Shown here: positions 1 through 7,286 of the stretch, piece after piece | Layout: every line of letters starts with the position of its first letter | Position numbering within the stretch: position 1 is the first letter of the stretch | Assembly (NCBI GenBank): GCA_964520055.1 | Contig: CAZFME010000044.1 | Span: 1 to 16,936, forward strand | Length of the DNA: 16,936 nucleotides | Source: DUNY01 sp964520055 | GTDB taxonomy: Bacteria > Bacillota > Thermosediminibacteria > Thermosediminibacterales > Tepidanaerobacteraceae | Direction of reading: 5' to 3' | Notes under the pieces: generated by a model | Told to the model about the DNA's origin: nothing | What the model saw: the letters and a program-made list of their open reading frames with translations, nothing else | Database searches by the model: none | Made by a program: the position numbers and the translations under genes

Positions 1-308
1 TTATCTATATTTTGAGTGATCACCCCATGAAGGTAGCCTGTCTTTTCCATGGCAGCCATCACCCTGTGGGTTATATTAGGCTCAACATCCGTATATTTTG
101 ACCATTGTCTGATATTAAATTCAAAGAACTCTTTCGGATTTGACAGCATATACGATATACTGGCCATTTCGGCCGGGTCTACTTCCTCCCAAAGTCCTGT
201 GCCCTTACTGCGATAATCGGGGATACCACTTTCTGTGCTTATTCCGGCGCCGGTGAGAGCCATTATATATTGGGCGGATTTTAAGAGCTGGATCACTTGG
301 TCAATCAC
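1..308 (-). CDS. Sir2-family NAD-dependent protein deacylase (5' part, cut by window edge)
   Basis: Sirtuin: removes acyl groups from protein lysines with NAD+, giving nicotinamide and O-acyl-ADP-ribose in the cytoplasm. I translated 102 codons from a GTG at 306-308, preceded on the minus strand by AGAGGTGAT about 5 nt upstream. The NAD-binding motif GAGISTESGIPDYR is at residues about 20-33, and ITQNID at the window edge is the conserved TQNID motif. The zinc-binding module and catalytic His region lie beyond the window. A minus-strand TATAAT is seen at 334-339, with a poor -35, about 25 nt before the start. It is divergent from the sigma-54 regulator, with a 266 nt AT-rich gap in which I see no other gene. 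Family assignment is firm; substrate is unknown. Confidence 0.93.
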   Translation of the reverse strand, partial: MIDQVIQLLKSAQYIMALTGAGISTESGIPDYRSKGTGLWEEVDPAEMASISYMLSNPKEFFEFNIRQWSKYTDVEPNITHRVMAAMEKTGYLHGVITQNID

Positions 309-574
309 TTAGATCACCTCTTTCCCAAATAACATTATAATCGAATTTGCTACTTTTTTCTACTTTTTCCCTTTACCAAAAAGTTATGTAGCTTACTTGA
401 TATGGCTTAGATGTTAGATTTAATCACTATGTCATCATTATCTTTACTTGTATATAAAAATAGATTATGATGTTAATACTGACACAATATATTTTTAGGA
501 TTAAACATATAAAAGTAAATCTGAAATAATTGTAATGTTGTTTTAATAGCATAATTTAAAGGAGGTCAAAAGAA

Positions 575-2350
575 TTGCCTTTAGATGGGTTGCAGAAAGA
601 ACTGCAAGAAATAGCTGAGGCAATAATGTCAGTCACCGACCTTGATGTAACAATTCTCGACAGTTTGTTAAAAAGAATCGCCGGAACAGGCAAATATTAT
701 GAGAGAATAGGTAAATATGCACCTAAAAACTCTGTTTTTGAAAAATGCATAAAAACCGGAAAACAATATGTAATCACCGAACCCAGAACCGGCAGTGAAT
801 GTGCTGAGTGTGATGGAAAACAAAACTGCCGTGAGGAAGCGGAGGTTTGCTATCCCATAGAAAGTGACCGAGGTATTGAGGGCGTAATCGGTATGATTGC
901 CTTTACTTCAGAGCAAAAGAAAGCCTTTCTGAAAAACCAGCGACATTACATGAACTTTGTAAGCCGAATGAGTAAGCTTATATCATCAAGTATTAAAGAA
1001 CAAATTTTGCACCAAGAATTAAAGTATAAATCCATAGAACTTAGGACAATCATCGATTCGGTAGACGAGGGTATTATTGCTATAGATGATAATCGAAGGA
1101 TACTTTGCATAAATAATTGGGCGAGAGAGATATTTAATATCACAAAGGATGATGTAGCAGGCAAAAATCTCGATGAACTTTTGCCTCAAAACAGTGTAAC
1201 AGAGGTTTTGATGACAAATAAGGAAATAAAGGAGCAGGAAGAAGTACTAAAAATAAACGGTAAAACTTACAGGTTTTTGCTTTCTGCAAAGCCCATTATT
1301 TTTAATAAGAAAAAAGCGGGAGCAGTAGCAAGCTTTAAGGATTTTAATAAGCTTCACCGCTCGATTTTCAGAATCAGCGAAAACCCTGAAACCTTCACAT
1401 TTGATAAAATTTTGGGAAGCAGCTCCATTTTCACAATGGTAAAGGAGCAGGCAAGGCAAATAGCAAATCAGGACATAACGGTATTGCTTCTTGGAGAAAG
1501 CGGTACAGGCAAGGAACTTTTTGCCAGGGCTATCCACTATGAAAGCCCCAGAAAAAATGAGATATTTCTGCCCATTAACTGTGGTGCTATTCCTGATAGC
1601 CTGATAGAAAGTGAGTTATTCGGTTATGAAAAAGGAACCTTCACCGGTGCAAATCCCAAGGGGAAAATAGGAAAATTTGAACGGGCAAATGGCGGTACGG
1701 TCTTCTTAGATGAAATAGGAGACTTACCCCTTCATATGCAGGTAAAGTTACTTAGAGTGTTGCAGGAAAGGGAAATATTTCGAGTAGGGGGACTTTCACC
1801 CATAAAAATTGATGTAAGAATAGTCGCTGCTACCAATAAAAACCTACGAGCCATGGTGCAAAAAGGTGAATTTCGAGAAGATTTATTTTACAGACTAAAT
1901 GTCGTCCCTATACGAATTATACCTCTTAGAGAGCGCCCTGAAGACATTATGGAACTAGCTGAAATTTTTTTTCGCCGCTATTCAAAGATACATCGCAAGC
2001 AGCTTAAAGGTATTTCAGAAGAAGCAAAAAGACTTCTGTCAAGCCATCAGTACCCAGGAAATGTAAGGGAACTGGAGAATCTTATCGAATATGGAGTTAT
2101 CTTTGAAAGAGGCGATTTCCTGACGGAAAGAACCCTTTTAAAGAAAATGGGTGTAAAAAAGGGCTCTGATACGGCGGTTGCAAAAGGTGGGCTTAAAGAA
2201 ATGGTGGCAAGATACGAGAAAAAGGTAATTGAAGATTTAATGAGCCATTACGGTAATGATACAAAAGCTAAACAAAAAATAGCCGAAAAACTCAACATAA
2301 GCCCTGCCACATTATATCGAAAGATAAAGGAATTAGATTTTAATGATTGA
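575..2350 (+). CDS. Sigma-54-dependent transcriptional activator, CdsR-like
   Basis: Enhancer-binding protein that remodels sigma-54 RNA polymerase with ATP. TTG start chosen because AAAGGAGGT sits 8 nt upstream. Order: a GAF-like N-terminal sensor (about 1-140) with a cysteine cluster C76-x2-C79-x5-C85-x6-C92; a PAS domain (about 154-260); AAA+ domain (about 276-510) with Walker A GESGTGKE at 307-314, sigma-54 contact loop GTFTGA at 354-359 (usual form GAFTGA) and Walker B GGTVFLDE at 373-380; C-terminal Fis-type HTH (about 545-588). It lies directly upstream of a cysteine desulfidase gene that has a perfect sigma-54 promoter. In C. difficile a sigma-54 activator (CdsR) controls the desulfidase CdsB, so the same pairing is inferred here. 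The ligand sensed is not shown by the sequence. Confidence 0.93.
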   Translation: MPLDGLQKELQEIAEAIMSVTDLDVTILDSLLKRIAGTGKYYERIGKYAPKNSVFEKCIKTGKQYVITEPRTGSECAECDGKQNCREEAEVCYPIESDRGIEGVIGMIAFTSEQKKAFLKNQRHYMNFVSRMSKLISSSIKEQILHQELKYKSIELRTIIDSVDEGIIAIDDNRRILCINNWAREIFNITKDDVAGKNLDELLPQNSVTEVLMTNKEIKEQEEVLKINGKTYRFLLSAKPIIFNKKKAGAVASFKDFNKLHRSIFRISENPETFTFDKILGSSSIFTMVKEQARQIANQDITVLLLGESGTGKELFARAIHYESPRKNEIFLPINCGAIPDSLIESELFGYEKGTFTGANPKGKIGKFERANGGTVFLDEIGDLPLHMQVKLLRVLQEREIFRVGGLSPIKIDVRIVAATNKNLRAMVQKGEFREDLFYRLNVVPIRIIPLRERPEDIMELAEIFFRRYSKIHRKQLKGISEEAKRLLSSHQYPGNVRELENLIEYGVIFERGDFLTERTLLKKMGVKKGSDTAVAKGGLKEMVARYEKKVIEDLMSHYGNDTKAKQKIAEKLNISPATLYRKIKELDFND

Positions 2351-2448
2351 TGGTGCAATAAAAATGCAAATGGAATACTTGCGATAATAGCCTAAAATTT
2401 ATCATAAATGCAAAAAGTAGTTATCGAAAATGAGAATTACCTTGTAAC

Positions 2449-2470
2449 AAGCCTTGTAAAGGCTTTTTTT
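2449..2470 (+). terminator. Rho-independent terminator of the sigma-54 regulator gene
   Basis: A perfect 7-bp stem AAGCCTT/AAGGCTT with loop GTA is followed by a T run to 2470. It separates the regulator transcript from the desulfidase gene, so the latter depends on its own promoter. A small imperfect palindrome, CTTGTAACAAG (2441-2451), overlaps its left arm. The rest of 2351-2448 holds nothing I recognise. Confidence 0.9.
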
Positions 2471-2504
2471 AAAACAATATTTTCGCATTTTTGATAAAAA
2501 ATTA

Positions 2505-2583
2505 TTGGCATTAACCAAAATAACTTATTAACGATTTATCTGTAGGTATCAGTATAAGACATGTTTTTTGTGCAGCAAAAAAC
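2505..2583. promoter_or_regulatory. Candidate upstream activator sites for the sigma-54 regulator
   Basis: Two inverted repeats lie between the terminator and the sigma-54 promoter. One is TTGG-N6-CCAA (2505-2518), about 106-119 nt before the predicted transcription start. The other has perfect 8-bp arms GTTTTTTG (2563-2570) and CAAAAAAC (2576-2583) around TGCAG, and ends 14 nt before the -24 element. The first is at a usual distance for an enhancer; the second is unusually close. Binding is inferred only from symmetry and position. Confidence 0.45.
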
Positions 2584-2597
2584 CATAGTAACGTTTA

Positions 2598-2613
2598 TGG
2601 CACAGAACTTGCA
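2598..2613 (+). promoter_or_regulatory. Sigma-54 (-24/-12) promoter of the cysteine desulfidase gene
   Basis: TGGCACAGAACTTGCA matches the sigma-54 consensus TGGCAC-N5-TTGCW at every defined position, with the GG and GC dinucleotides correctly spaced. Transcription should start near 2624, leaving a leader of about 24 nt with AAAGGAGG before the ATG at 2648. It supports control by the activator encoded just upstream. Confidence 0.95.
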
Positions 2614-2647
2614 CTAATATATCTACAAAACTCAAAGGAGGACAACC

Positions 2648-3916
2648 ATGATACATTCAAAGCTTTTATTAGATATTTTAAAAGACCAAGTAACTCCTGC
2701 TCTTGGCTGCACTGAACCTATTGCTGTAGCTTTAGCGGTAGCTAAAGCCAAAGAAACGCTCGGAGATACACCGAAAAGAATTGAAATAAAAGTAGATAGA
2801 AATATATTCAAAAATGCCTTGGCTGTTGGTATACCCGGTACCGATGAAAAAGGTTTATATATTGCCGTGGCCCTAGCCTTAATAAAGGGTAAATCTGAAT
2901 ATAAGCTGGAAGTATTAAAAGAGATAACCGAAGAAGACGTATCAAAAGCTAAAGAAATTGTAAGTAAGAACATCATTTATGTTACAATAGCCGAGGATAT
3001 AGTTGGATTATATATAGAAGCAGTGGTCTTTGGACAGCATGGCAAATCTAGAGTCTTGATAAAAGACAAGCATGATAATATAGTACTTGTTGAAAAAAAT
3101 GATGAAGTAGTTTTCAAAAAAGAAGAAGCCAAGACAAATAAGGTTTCATTAAAAGAAAATATCAAAGAACTGAGCATGAAAGATCTGAAAGATTTTGCTG
3201 ATACAGTAGATTTAAATCAGTTGGAATTAGTTGCCCAGGGTATAAACATGAATAAAGAGATGGCAAAGGCAGGCATATCCAGTAAATATAGTAAGGCTTT
3301 AAGCCGTGGGATTTCCAATAAAGATATGAATTACAAAGACTATGCTAAGTTTCTTACCGCTACTGCCAGCTATGCCCGAATGACAGGATATCCTTTGCCA
3401 GTTATGAGCTGCGCCGGAAGTGGCAATCACGGTATTACAGCCATATTGCCCGTAGTTGCTGTTGGTGAGAAAAAACAACTTGATGAAGAAAAAATAATCA
3501 GAGCAGTAACCTTAAGTCTCTTGGTTACCATTTATGTTAAAAGTTATACAGGTGTTCTTTCCCCCGTTTGTGGCTGTGGGGTTGCTGCAGGGGTTGGGGC
3601 AAGTGCTGGAATAGCATATCTTTTAGATGGAAATCTTGAGCAAATACAAGGTGCCATTAAAAACATGATCGGTACCCTGGCAGGAATCATCTGCGACGGA
3701 GGAAAACCCGGCTGTGCTTTTAAATTGTCCATTTCAACCGATGCAGCCATAGAATCAGCTTTGATAGCTTTAAATGGCGTTGTGATATCTTCATATGATG
3801 GGATAGTGGATAATACAGCGGAAAAGACCGTACAGAATTTGGGCAAAGTTTCCACAGATGGCATGGCAACTACAGATGAGGCAATTTTAGGAGTAATGTT
3901 GGAGAAATGTCCTTAG
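2648..3916 (+). CDS. cyuA: L-cysteine desulfidase, CyuA/CdsB (UPF0597, YhaM) family
   Basis: Predicted oxygen-sensitive Fe-S enzyme that breaks L-cysteine down to pyruvate, ammonia and sulfide in the cytoplasm; the family is also annotated as serine dehydratase alpha-like. At 422 aa it is full length. Cysteines in conserved contexts are C21 (ALGCTEP), C255 (MSCAGSGNHG), C308 and C310 (PVCGCG), C349 and C356 (IICDGGKPGC); a subset would bind the cluster, as reported for the Methanocaldococcus jannaschii homologue. The C-terminus DGMATTDEAILGVMLEK is typical. The ATG has a strong AAAGGAGG 6 nt upstream. The gene stands alone behind a sigma-54 promoter, so expression should follow the signal sensed by the upstream activator, likely cysteine or a related signal. 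An amino-acid lyase acting on serine is a less likely alternative. Confidence 0.9.
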   Translation: MIHSKLLLDILKDQVTPALGCTEPIAVALAVAKAKETLGDTPKRIEIKVDRNIFKNALAVGIPGTDEKGLYIAVALALIKGKSEYKLEVLKEITEEDVSKAKEIVSKNIIYVTIAEDIVGLYIEAVVFGQHGKSRVLIKDKHDNIVLVEKNDEVVFKKEEAKTNKVSLKENIKELSMKDLKDFADTVDLNQLELVAQGINMNKEMAKAGISSKYSKALSRGISNKDMNYKDYAKFLTATASYARMTGYPLPVMSCAGSGNHGITAILPVVAVGEKKQLDEEKIIRAVTLSLLVTIYVKSYTGVLSPVCGCGVAAGVGASAGIAYLLDGNLEQIQGAIKNMIGTLAGIICDGGKPGCAFKLSISTDAAIESALIALNGVVISSYDGIVDNTAEKTVQNLGKVSTDGMATTDEAILGVMLEKCP

Positions 3917-3923
3917 AGGCAGC

Positions 3924-4037
3924 AAAAATTCAGGGAAGATCATCGGAGCCCAGCTGGTTGGCAGTGAAGGTGTGGGAAAAAGAATCGATGTTTTTGTCAC
4001 TGCTAACACTGCAGGTATGACGGTTTATGATATGTAG
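3924..4037 (+). pseudogene. C-terminal remnant of a CoA-disulfide reductase/NADH oxidase-type flavoprotein
   Basis: Reading codons from 3924 to the TAG at 4035-4037 gives, after a few unrelated residues, GKIIGAQLVGSEGVGKRID, then VFVTANTAGMTVYDM and stop. This matches my recollection of the dimerisation domain of pyridine nucleotide-disulfide oxidoreductases such as CoA-disulfide reductase and NADH oxidase (typically ILGAQ.VG..GVDKRIDV.ATAI.AGMTVYDL). No FAD or NADH domain precedes it, there is no start or ribosome binding site, and the usual tail after TVYDL is missing, so it is a short relic of a lost gene next to cyuA. Homology is judged by eye. Confidence 0.78.
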
Positions 4038-4049
4038 TCATAGCGATAC

Positions 4050-4087
4050 AAAAAGGGTACGCATCTTTGCGTTATCCTTTTTTATTT
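4050..4087 (+). terminator. Rho-independent terminator behind cyuA and the flavoprotein relic
   Basis: An A-rich 5' arm with GGGTACGC (4055-4062) pairs with GCGTTATCC (4069-4077), with one bulged T and one G-T pair, and is followed by a T-rich tract to about 4089. It fits as the end of the cyuA transcript or of the lost flavoprotein gene. Confidence 0.75.
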
Positions 4088-4145
4088 TTCCATAACATAT
4101 TTCATGTTACTACTGGAAATAAATAATAAGAGCAAGTTCCATGTA

Positions 4146-4184
4146 AAGTCATGACTTGTAAGAAACTGAAACAAGAAATATAGT
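4146..4184 (+). promoter_or_regulatory. Promoter of the UbiA gene with a palindrome over the -35
   Basis: TTGTAA (4156-4161), 17 nt, TATAGT (4179-4184) fits a vegetative promoter and would start about 20 nt before the UbiA ATG. The perfect 12-bp palindrome AAGTCATGACTT (4146-4157) overlaps the first bases of the -35, a usual place for a repressor. The regulator is unknown; the nearby GntR protein is one candidate. Nothing else is evident in 4088-4145. Confidence 0.5.
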
Positions 4185-4212
4185 TTATTTTTGATACTTC
4201 AAGGAGAAGTCC

Positions 4213-5133
4213 ATGAAAACCATAAACAAAAATCAAAATACAATCCTAGGCCTCTGGAAACTCTTTCGCGCTATACCCGTGCTTACCTTTTCCGGTAGCC
4301 TGATGCTTATAAATGTGGCTTTTGCCTGGAAGTATGGGACGGCCCTTTGGTATCATGTGTTGCCGCTGGTAGTGGGGGGTTTTTTGATTAATGGTTTCCT
4401 AGGTCACTCCTTAAATGATATAAATGATTGGGAATCAGGGACTGATCAGGTATCCCGGGGAATATTATCCGGAGGTTCAAAGGTAATAAAAATGGGCTTA
4501 CTCTATAAAGACGCTCTAAACATAATAGCTTTTTTATCGTTATTGGCAATTCTTTTGATAGGTTTATACTTATATCTATTACGCGGCTTACTGGTTCTGG
4601 TGGCGCTTGCCATCGGTATCTTTACGGCCTGGGCATATACTTGTCCCCCGTTTCGCCTGGCTTACAAGCCATTTTTAGGTGAGCTGATGGGACTTTGGAT
4701 ATCAGGTATAGTTTTATCTACTGCTTCTTATTTTGTATTAACAGGCGGTTTTCACCGTTTGCCTTTTTTTGCAGGAATAATCCAAACTACACTCCTTGTA
4801 GGCTGGATTATGCAGCACCATATTCCCGACATTCCTGCTGACCTTTCAGCAACACCTCGTAAACTTACAACTCCTGCCCTGTTTTTTCTGCTATGGGGTC
4901 CTGACAGGGTGGCGGTGCCTTCAATTATTTACTTCAGTCTTGCGGCAGTTTTAAGCTTTTTAGGGCTTTTATACATTCATGAAATCTTCGCTCAGATGCT
5001 GCTACCGTCCTTTGTTGGGATATGGGCTGGGGTAACAACTGATACCATGGATGTACATGATGTGACGAAAAGACAACTCGTTACCACTACTGCGATTGTT
5101 GTCAATAGTGTTGTTTTTGCCATACTGATATAA
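4213..5133 (+). CDS. UbiA-family prenyltransferase (MenA-like)
   Basis: Integral membrane enzyme that transfers a polyprenyl chain from its diphosphate to an aromatic or other acceptor. The first Asp motif is NDINDWESGTD at residues 68-78; the second is DIPADLSATPRKLT starting at D206 with D210 and R216. CPPFRLAYKPFLGEL (144-158) is the conserved cytoplasmic loop between helices. Repeated hydrophobic stretches fit the 8-9 helices of the family, and 306 aa is normal length. ATG start has AAGGAGA 6 nt upstream. The next coding gene on the strand is a long-chain polyprenyl diphosphate synthase, so donor synthesis and transfer appear clustered; demethylmenaquinone synthesis is the most natural reading. 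No other men or ubi gene is in view, so the acceptor is open. Confidence 0.85.
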   Translation: MKTINKNQNTILGLWKLFRAIPVLTFSGSLMLINVAFAWKYGTALWYHVLPLVVGGFLINGFLGHSLNDINDWESGTDQVSRGILSGGSKVIKMGLLYKDALNIIAFLSLLAILLIGLYLYLLRGLLVLVALAIGIFTAWAYTCPPFRLAYKPFLGELMGLWISGIVLSTASYFVLTGGFHRLPFFAGIIQTTLLVGWIMQHHIPDIPADLSATPRKLTTPALFFLLWGPDRVAVPSIIYFSLAAVLSFLGLLYIHEIFAQMLLPSFVGIWAGVTTDTMDVHDVTKRQLVTTTAIVVNSVVFAILI

Positions 5134-5208
5134 TATTGGTGCCAATAGATTCAGCATGCAACTTTGAATTTAATTGATTGAGCCCTTTCAGACAACAGAC
5201 GCAATCAA
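5134..5208. repeat. Inverted repeats between the UbiA gene and RNA element copy A
   Basis: Directly after the UbiA stop, TATTGG-TG-CCAATA (5134-5147) is a near-perfect palindrome. A 7-bp inverted repeat TTGATTG (5174-5180) and CAATCAA (5202-5208) follows. Neither has a clear T tract, so termination is only possible, not shown. They mark the boundary with the structured element that begins at about 5217. Confidence 0.45.
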
Positions 5209-5216
5209 AATAGATT

Positions 5217-5490
5217 TTAGTGTAGAAACTCTTCTGAGGTAAAGATGACGGAGAGCGTCTCCTTTCAAGCAAGACCGTTGTTATTCTTATAACTGGCGGT
5301 CAAAGAAAGCCCCTACAAGGGACAAACGAATCAGGGGCAGTGTGCAGGATGAACGCTGATAGGCACTCGGTGGGCCGAACTGCCCATAAGCCCCAGCACC
5401 GCGGGAACGGGCTTGACCGTTCTGAACAACAACAGGTTGAACTTAAGGGAAAGGTGTCGTCAGCTTCACCGAAACAATTTTTCACACTAA
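5217..5490 (+). ncRNA. Structured RNA element, copy A
   Basis: A folded element shared with 12981-13242. Outer stem: TTAGTGT (5217-5223) with ACACTAA (5484-5490). Next stem: GGTAAAGATGACG (5238-5250) with CGTCAGCTTCACC (5458-5470), 11 of 13 paired. Internal helices: GGAGA/TCTCC (5251-5263, loop GCG); GACCG/CGGTC (5273-5277, 5297-5301) enclosing GTTAT/ATAAC; GCCCCT/AGGGGC (5309-5314, 5333-5338) around the shared GGGACAAACG; AGTGT/ACGCT (5339-5343, 5353-5357) with loop containing AGGATG; ATAGGCA/TGCCCAT (5359-5365, 5381-5387) enclosing CGG/CCG; AAGCCC/GGGCTT (5388-5414). Shared sequence with copy B starts at GTGTAGAAAC (5220); sequence 5' of that differs. The family is not identified. It ends about 35 nt before the next gene's start, so it may be a leader RNA or a mobile/guide-type RNA. 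Confidence 0.82.
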
Positions 5491-5525
5491 AATATAAATT
5501 TAAAGCAAGAAGGGAAGTCGATGTC

Positions 5526-6533
5526 TTGTCGGAAGGATTGACAGCACCGTTGATGGCAGAAACCCTTGATATGGAATTTATGCTTGAAAAAGTAAGGCAT
5601 TATATTTTAAACAGTATGGATACAAGGGACAATATGCTGCGGGAAATGGCCTTGTATTTTGCCACAAATCAGGGTAAAATGCTACGTCCGACCTTAACTC
5701 TAGCCTGTGGGCTTATAGAAAATATGGGAAGAATTGACATTGGTGAGTTATATCGGGCTGCTGCTGGAGTGGAAATACTGCACATGTCAGCCCTGGTGCA
5801 TGATGATATACTGGACAGGGCCAATATAAGACGGGGTCAACCTTCAATCAATGCCTTATATGGAAAAGACAATGCACTTTTGTTGGGCGACTATTTCTAC
5901 TCTCGAGCCTTGCATATTATGTCCGACTTATCTCATATCTGTATTTTAAGGAAGGCATTGAAAGTCATCGCTCGAATGGTGGAAGGGGAAATCAAACAAC
6001 AGCAGCAGGCCTTTGATTTTTCAACTGATATAAAAGACTATATAGTTAGGATAACATATAAAACCGCATCTTTAACGTCTTTAAGCTGCTTTGCAGGAGC
6101 TCGCACCGCAAATTTACCCGACGAAAAAATAAGACTGTTGGCGAAAATGGGGCAGGATTTTGGCAAGGCTTATCAGATTCGGGACGACATTTTGGATTTT
6201 CTAGGTGATGAGGAACATTTAAAAAAACCGCCATCGGATCTAGCCCAAGGCACTATAACCTTGCCTATGATTTTCTTTATAAAAATGATAAAGGCAATAG
6301 ATATAGAGGAGGTTTACTTGGGGGAAGAGGAGGGAAAATATGGTAAACTTGGCAACAATAGGCCCATCTCCATGTCACATTTGTTACATTTAAAAAATGA
6401 GGCGGTTAAGAAAGCGGTAGATTATTGTAATCACCTGCTTATAAGGTCGACTAAGCGTTTGGATATTTTTCCTCCCTGTGAAATAAAACAAAAAATGCTA
6501 GAAACTTTAGAAAAAATGCATATTATTACATGA
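5526..6533 (+). CDS. Long-chain polyprenyl diphosphate synthase (heptaprenyl type)
   Basis: Trans-prenyltransferase that condenses isopentenyl diphosphate units onto an allylic diphosphate in the cytoplasm. First Asp-rich motif is HDDILD in ALVHDDILDRANIRRGQPS; second is RDDILDF. GDYFYSRAL and the GKMLRP motif are also typical. A small residue (Ser) five positions before the first Asp motif favours a long product. The reading frame is open from 5340, but 5340 to about 5490 is the structured RNA element, so I start at TTG 5526 (AAGGGA about 10 nt upstream), giving 335 aa, the usual family length; ATG 5553 is the alternative. It probably supplies the prenyl donor to the UbiA protein encoded upstream. 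Product chain length is inferred. Confidence 0.88.
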   Translation: MSEGLTAPLMAETLDMEFMLEKVRHYILNSMDTRDNMLREMALYFATNQGKMLRPTLTLACGLIENMGRIDIGELYRAAAGVEILHMSALVHDDILDRANIRRGQPSINALYGKDNALLLGDYFYSRALHIMSDLSHICILRKALKVIARMVEGEIKQQQQAFDFSTDIKDYIVRITYKTASLTSLSCFAGARTANLPDEKIRLLAKMGQDFGKAYQIRDDILDFLGDEEHLKKPPSDLAQGTITLPMIFFIKMIKAIDIEEVYLGEEEGKYGKLGNNRPISMSHLLHLKNEAVKKAVDYCNHLLIRSTKRLDIFPPCEIKQKMLETLEKMHIIT

Positions 6534-6606
6534 CTCCCTTTAAAAAATACCAAACATATAGTAGAATTAATATAGAACTTTGCGTAAGAATCAGGGAGGT
6601 TTTTAT

Positions 6607-7275
6607 ATGATATCCGATTTTCAGGATACCGGCTATTCCCTTAGAACCAAAATATATCATCGCCTAAAAAATGCCATACTGGACGGAGTTTATAAGCCTG
6701 GTGAAAGCTTAATAGAGATGAGACTGGCAAAAGAGCTGGGTGTTAGTCGTACTCCAATAAGGGAAGCCATCAGACAACTGGAACTGGAGGGATTGGTGTC
6801 GAGTATTCCCAATAAGGGTGTTATCGTTGAAGGAGTATCCCCTCAAGATGTTGAAGATATTTATACTATTCGTAAGATGATTGAGGGCCTGGCGGCAAGG
6901 TGGGCTGCAGAAAAGATTTCCGATGCACAGCTGAAGGAACTGAAGGATACCTTGGATCTGATGGAATTTTACACAGAAAAGGGAAATGTGGAAAAGGTAT
7001 CGGAAATGGATTCCCGGTTTCATGATGTTATCTTCCGGGCCTGTAACAGTCGCTCTCTTGAATCGGTGTTGACCAGTTTTCACCACTTTATCCAACGGGC
7101 GCGGCTGGTTTCCGTAAAGGCCAACGGAAGAGCCGCTCATTCTCTGGAAGAACATCGGTGTATTTATGAGGCGTTGGCAGTTCGTGATCCCGATGCCGCC
7201 GAAAAGGCCATGGTAAACCATGTTGGAAGTGCCAGGGAGAATCTCTTGCCCTATTTTGAAAAACAAGAATTGTAG
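6607..7275 (+). CDS. GntR-family transcriptional regulator, FadR subfamily (FCD domain)
   Basis: DNA-binding regulator with an N-terminal winged helix (about 10-75; KELGVSRTPIREAIRQLE is the recognition region) and an all-helical FCD ligand domain (about 80-210). The putative metal/ligand residues D135, H139, H183 and H205 are all present, as in FCD proteins that bind a carboxylate through a metal ion. Start ATG 6607 is chosen because AGGGAGGT lies 6 nt upstream; the result, 222 aa, is normal. It follows the polyprenyl synthase by 73 nt on the same strand and may be co-transcribed. Its target and effector cannot be read from the sequence. It converges on the MocR gene with only 11 nt between the two stops and no clear terminator. 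Confidence 0.9.
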   Translation: MISDFQDTGYSLRTKIYHRLKNAILDGVYKPGESLIEMRLAKELGVSRTPIREAIRQLELEGLVSSIPNKGVIVEGVSPQDVEDIYTIRKMIEGLAARWAAEKISDAQLKELKDTLDLMEFYTEKGNVEKVSEMDSRFHDVIFRACNSRSLESVLTSFHHFIQRARLVSVKANGRAAHSLEEHRCIYEALAVRDPDAAEKAMVNHVGSARENLLPYFEKQEL

Positions 7276-7286
7276 CTTTTGAGCAA

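Noticed and set aside
5217..5490. Element read as a c-di-GMP riboswitch (suggested by the nearby pilus genes) or a group II intron
   Set aside because: The GEMM core helices and GGCAAA-type signature are not in place, and no domain V-like AGCCGT...ACGGTT hairpin or reverse transcriptase is present.
6709..7266. Long minus-strand frame (185 codons) opposite the GntR regulator
   Set aside because: It is the antisense shadow of a clear FadR-type gene and resembles no protein; no ribosome binding site.
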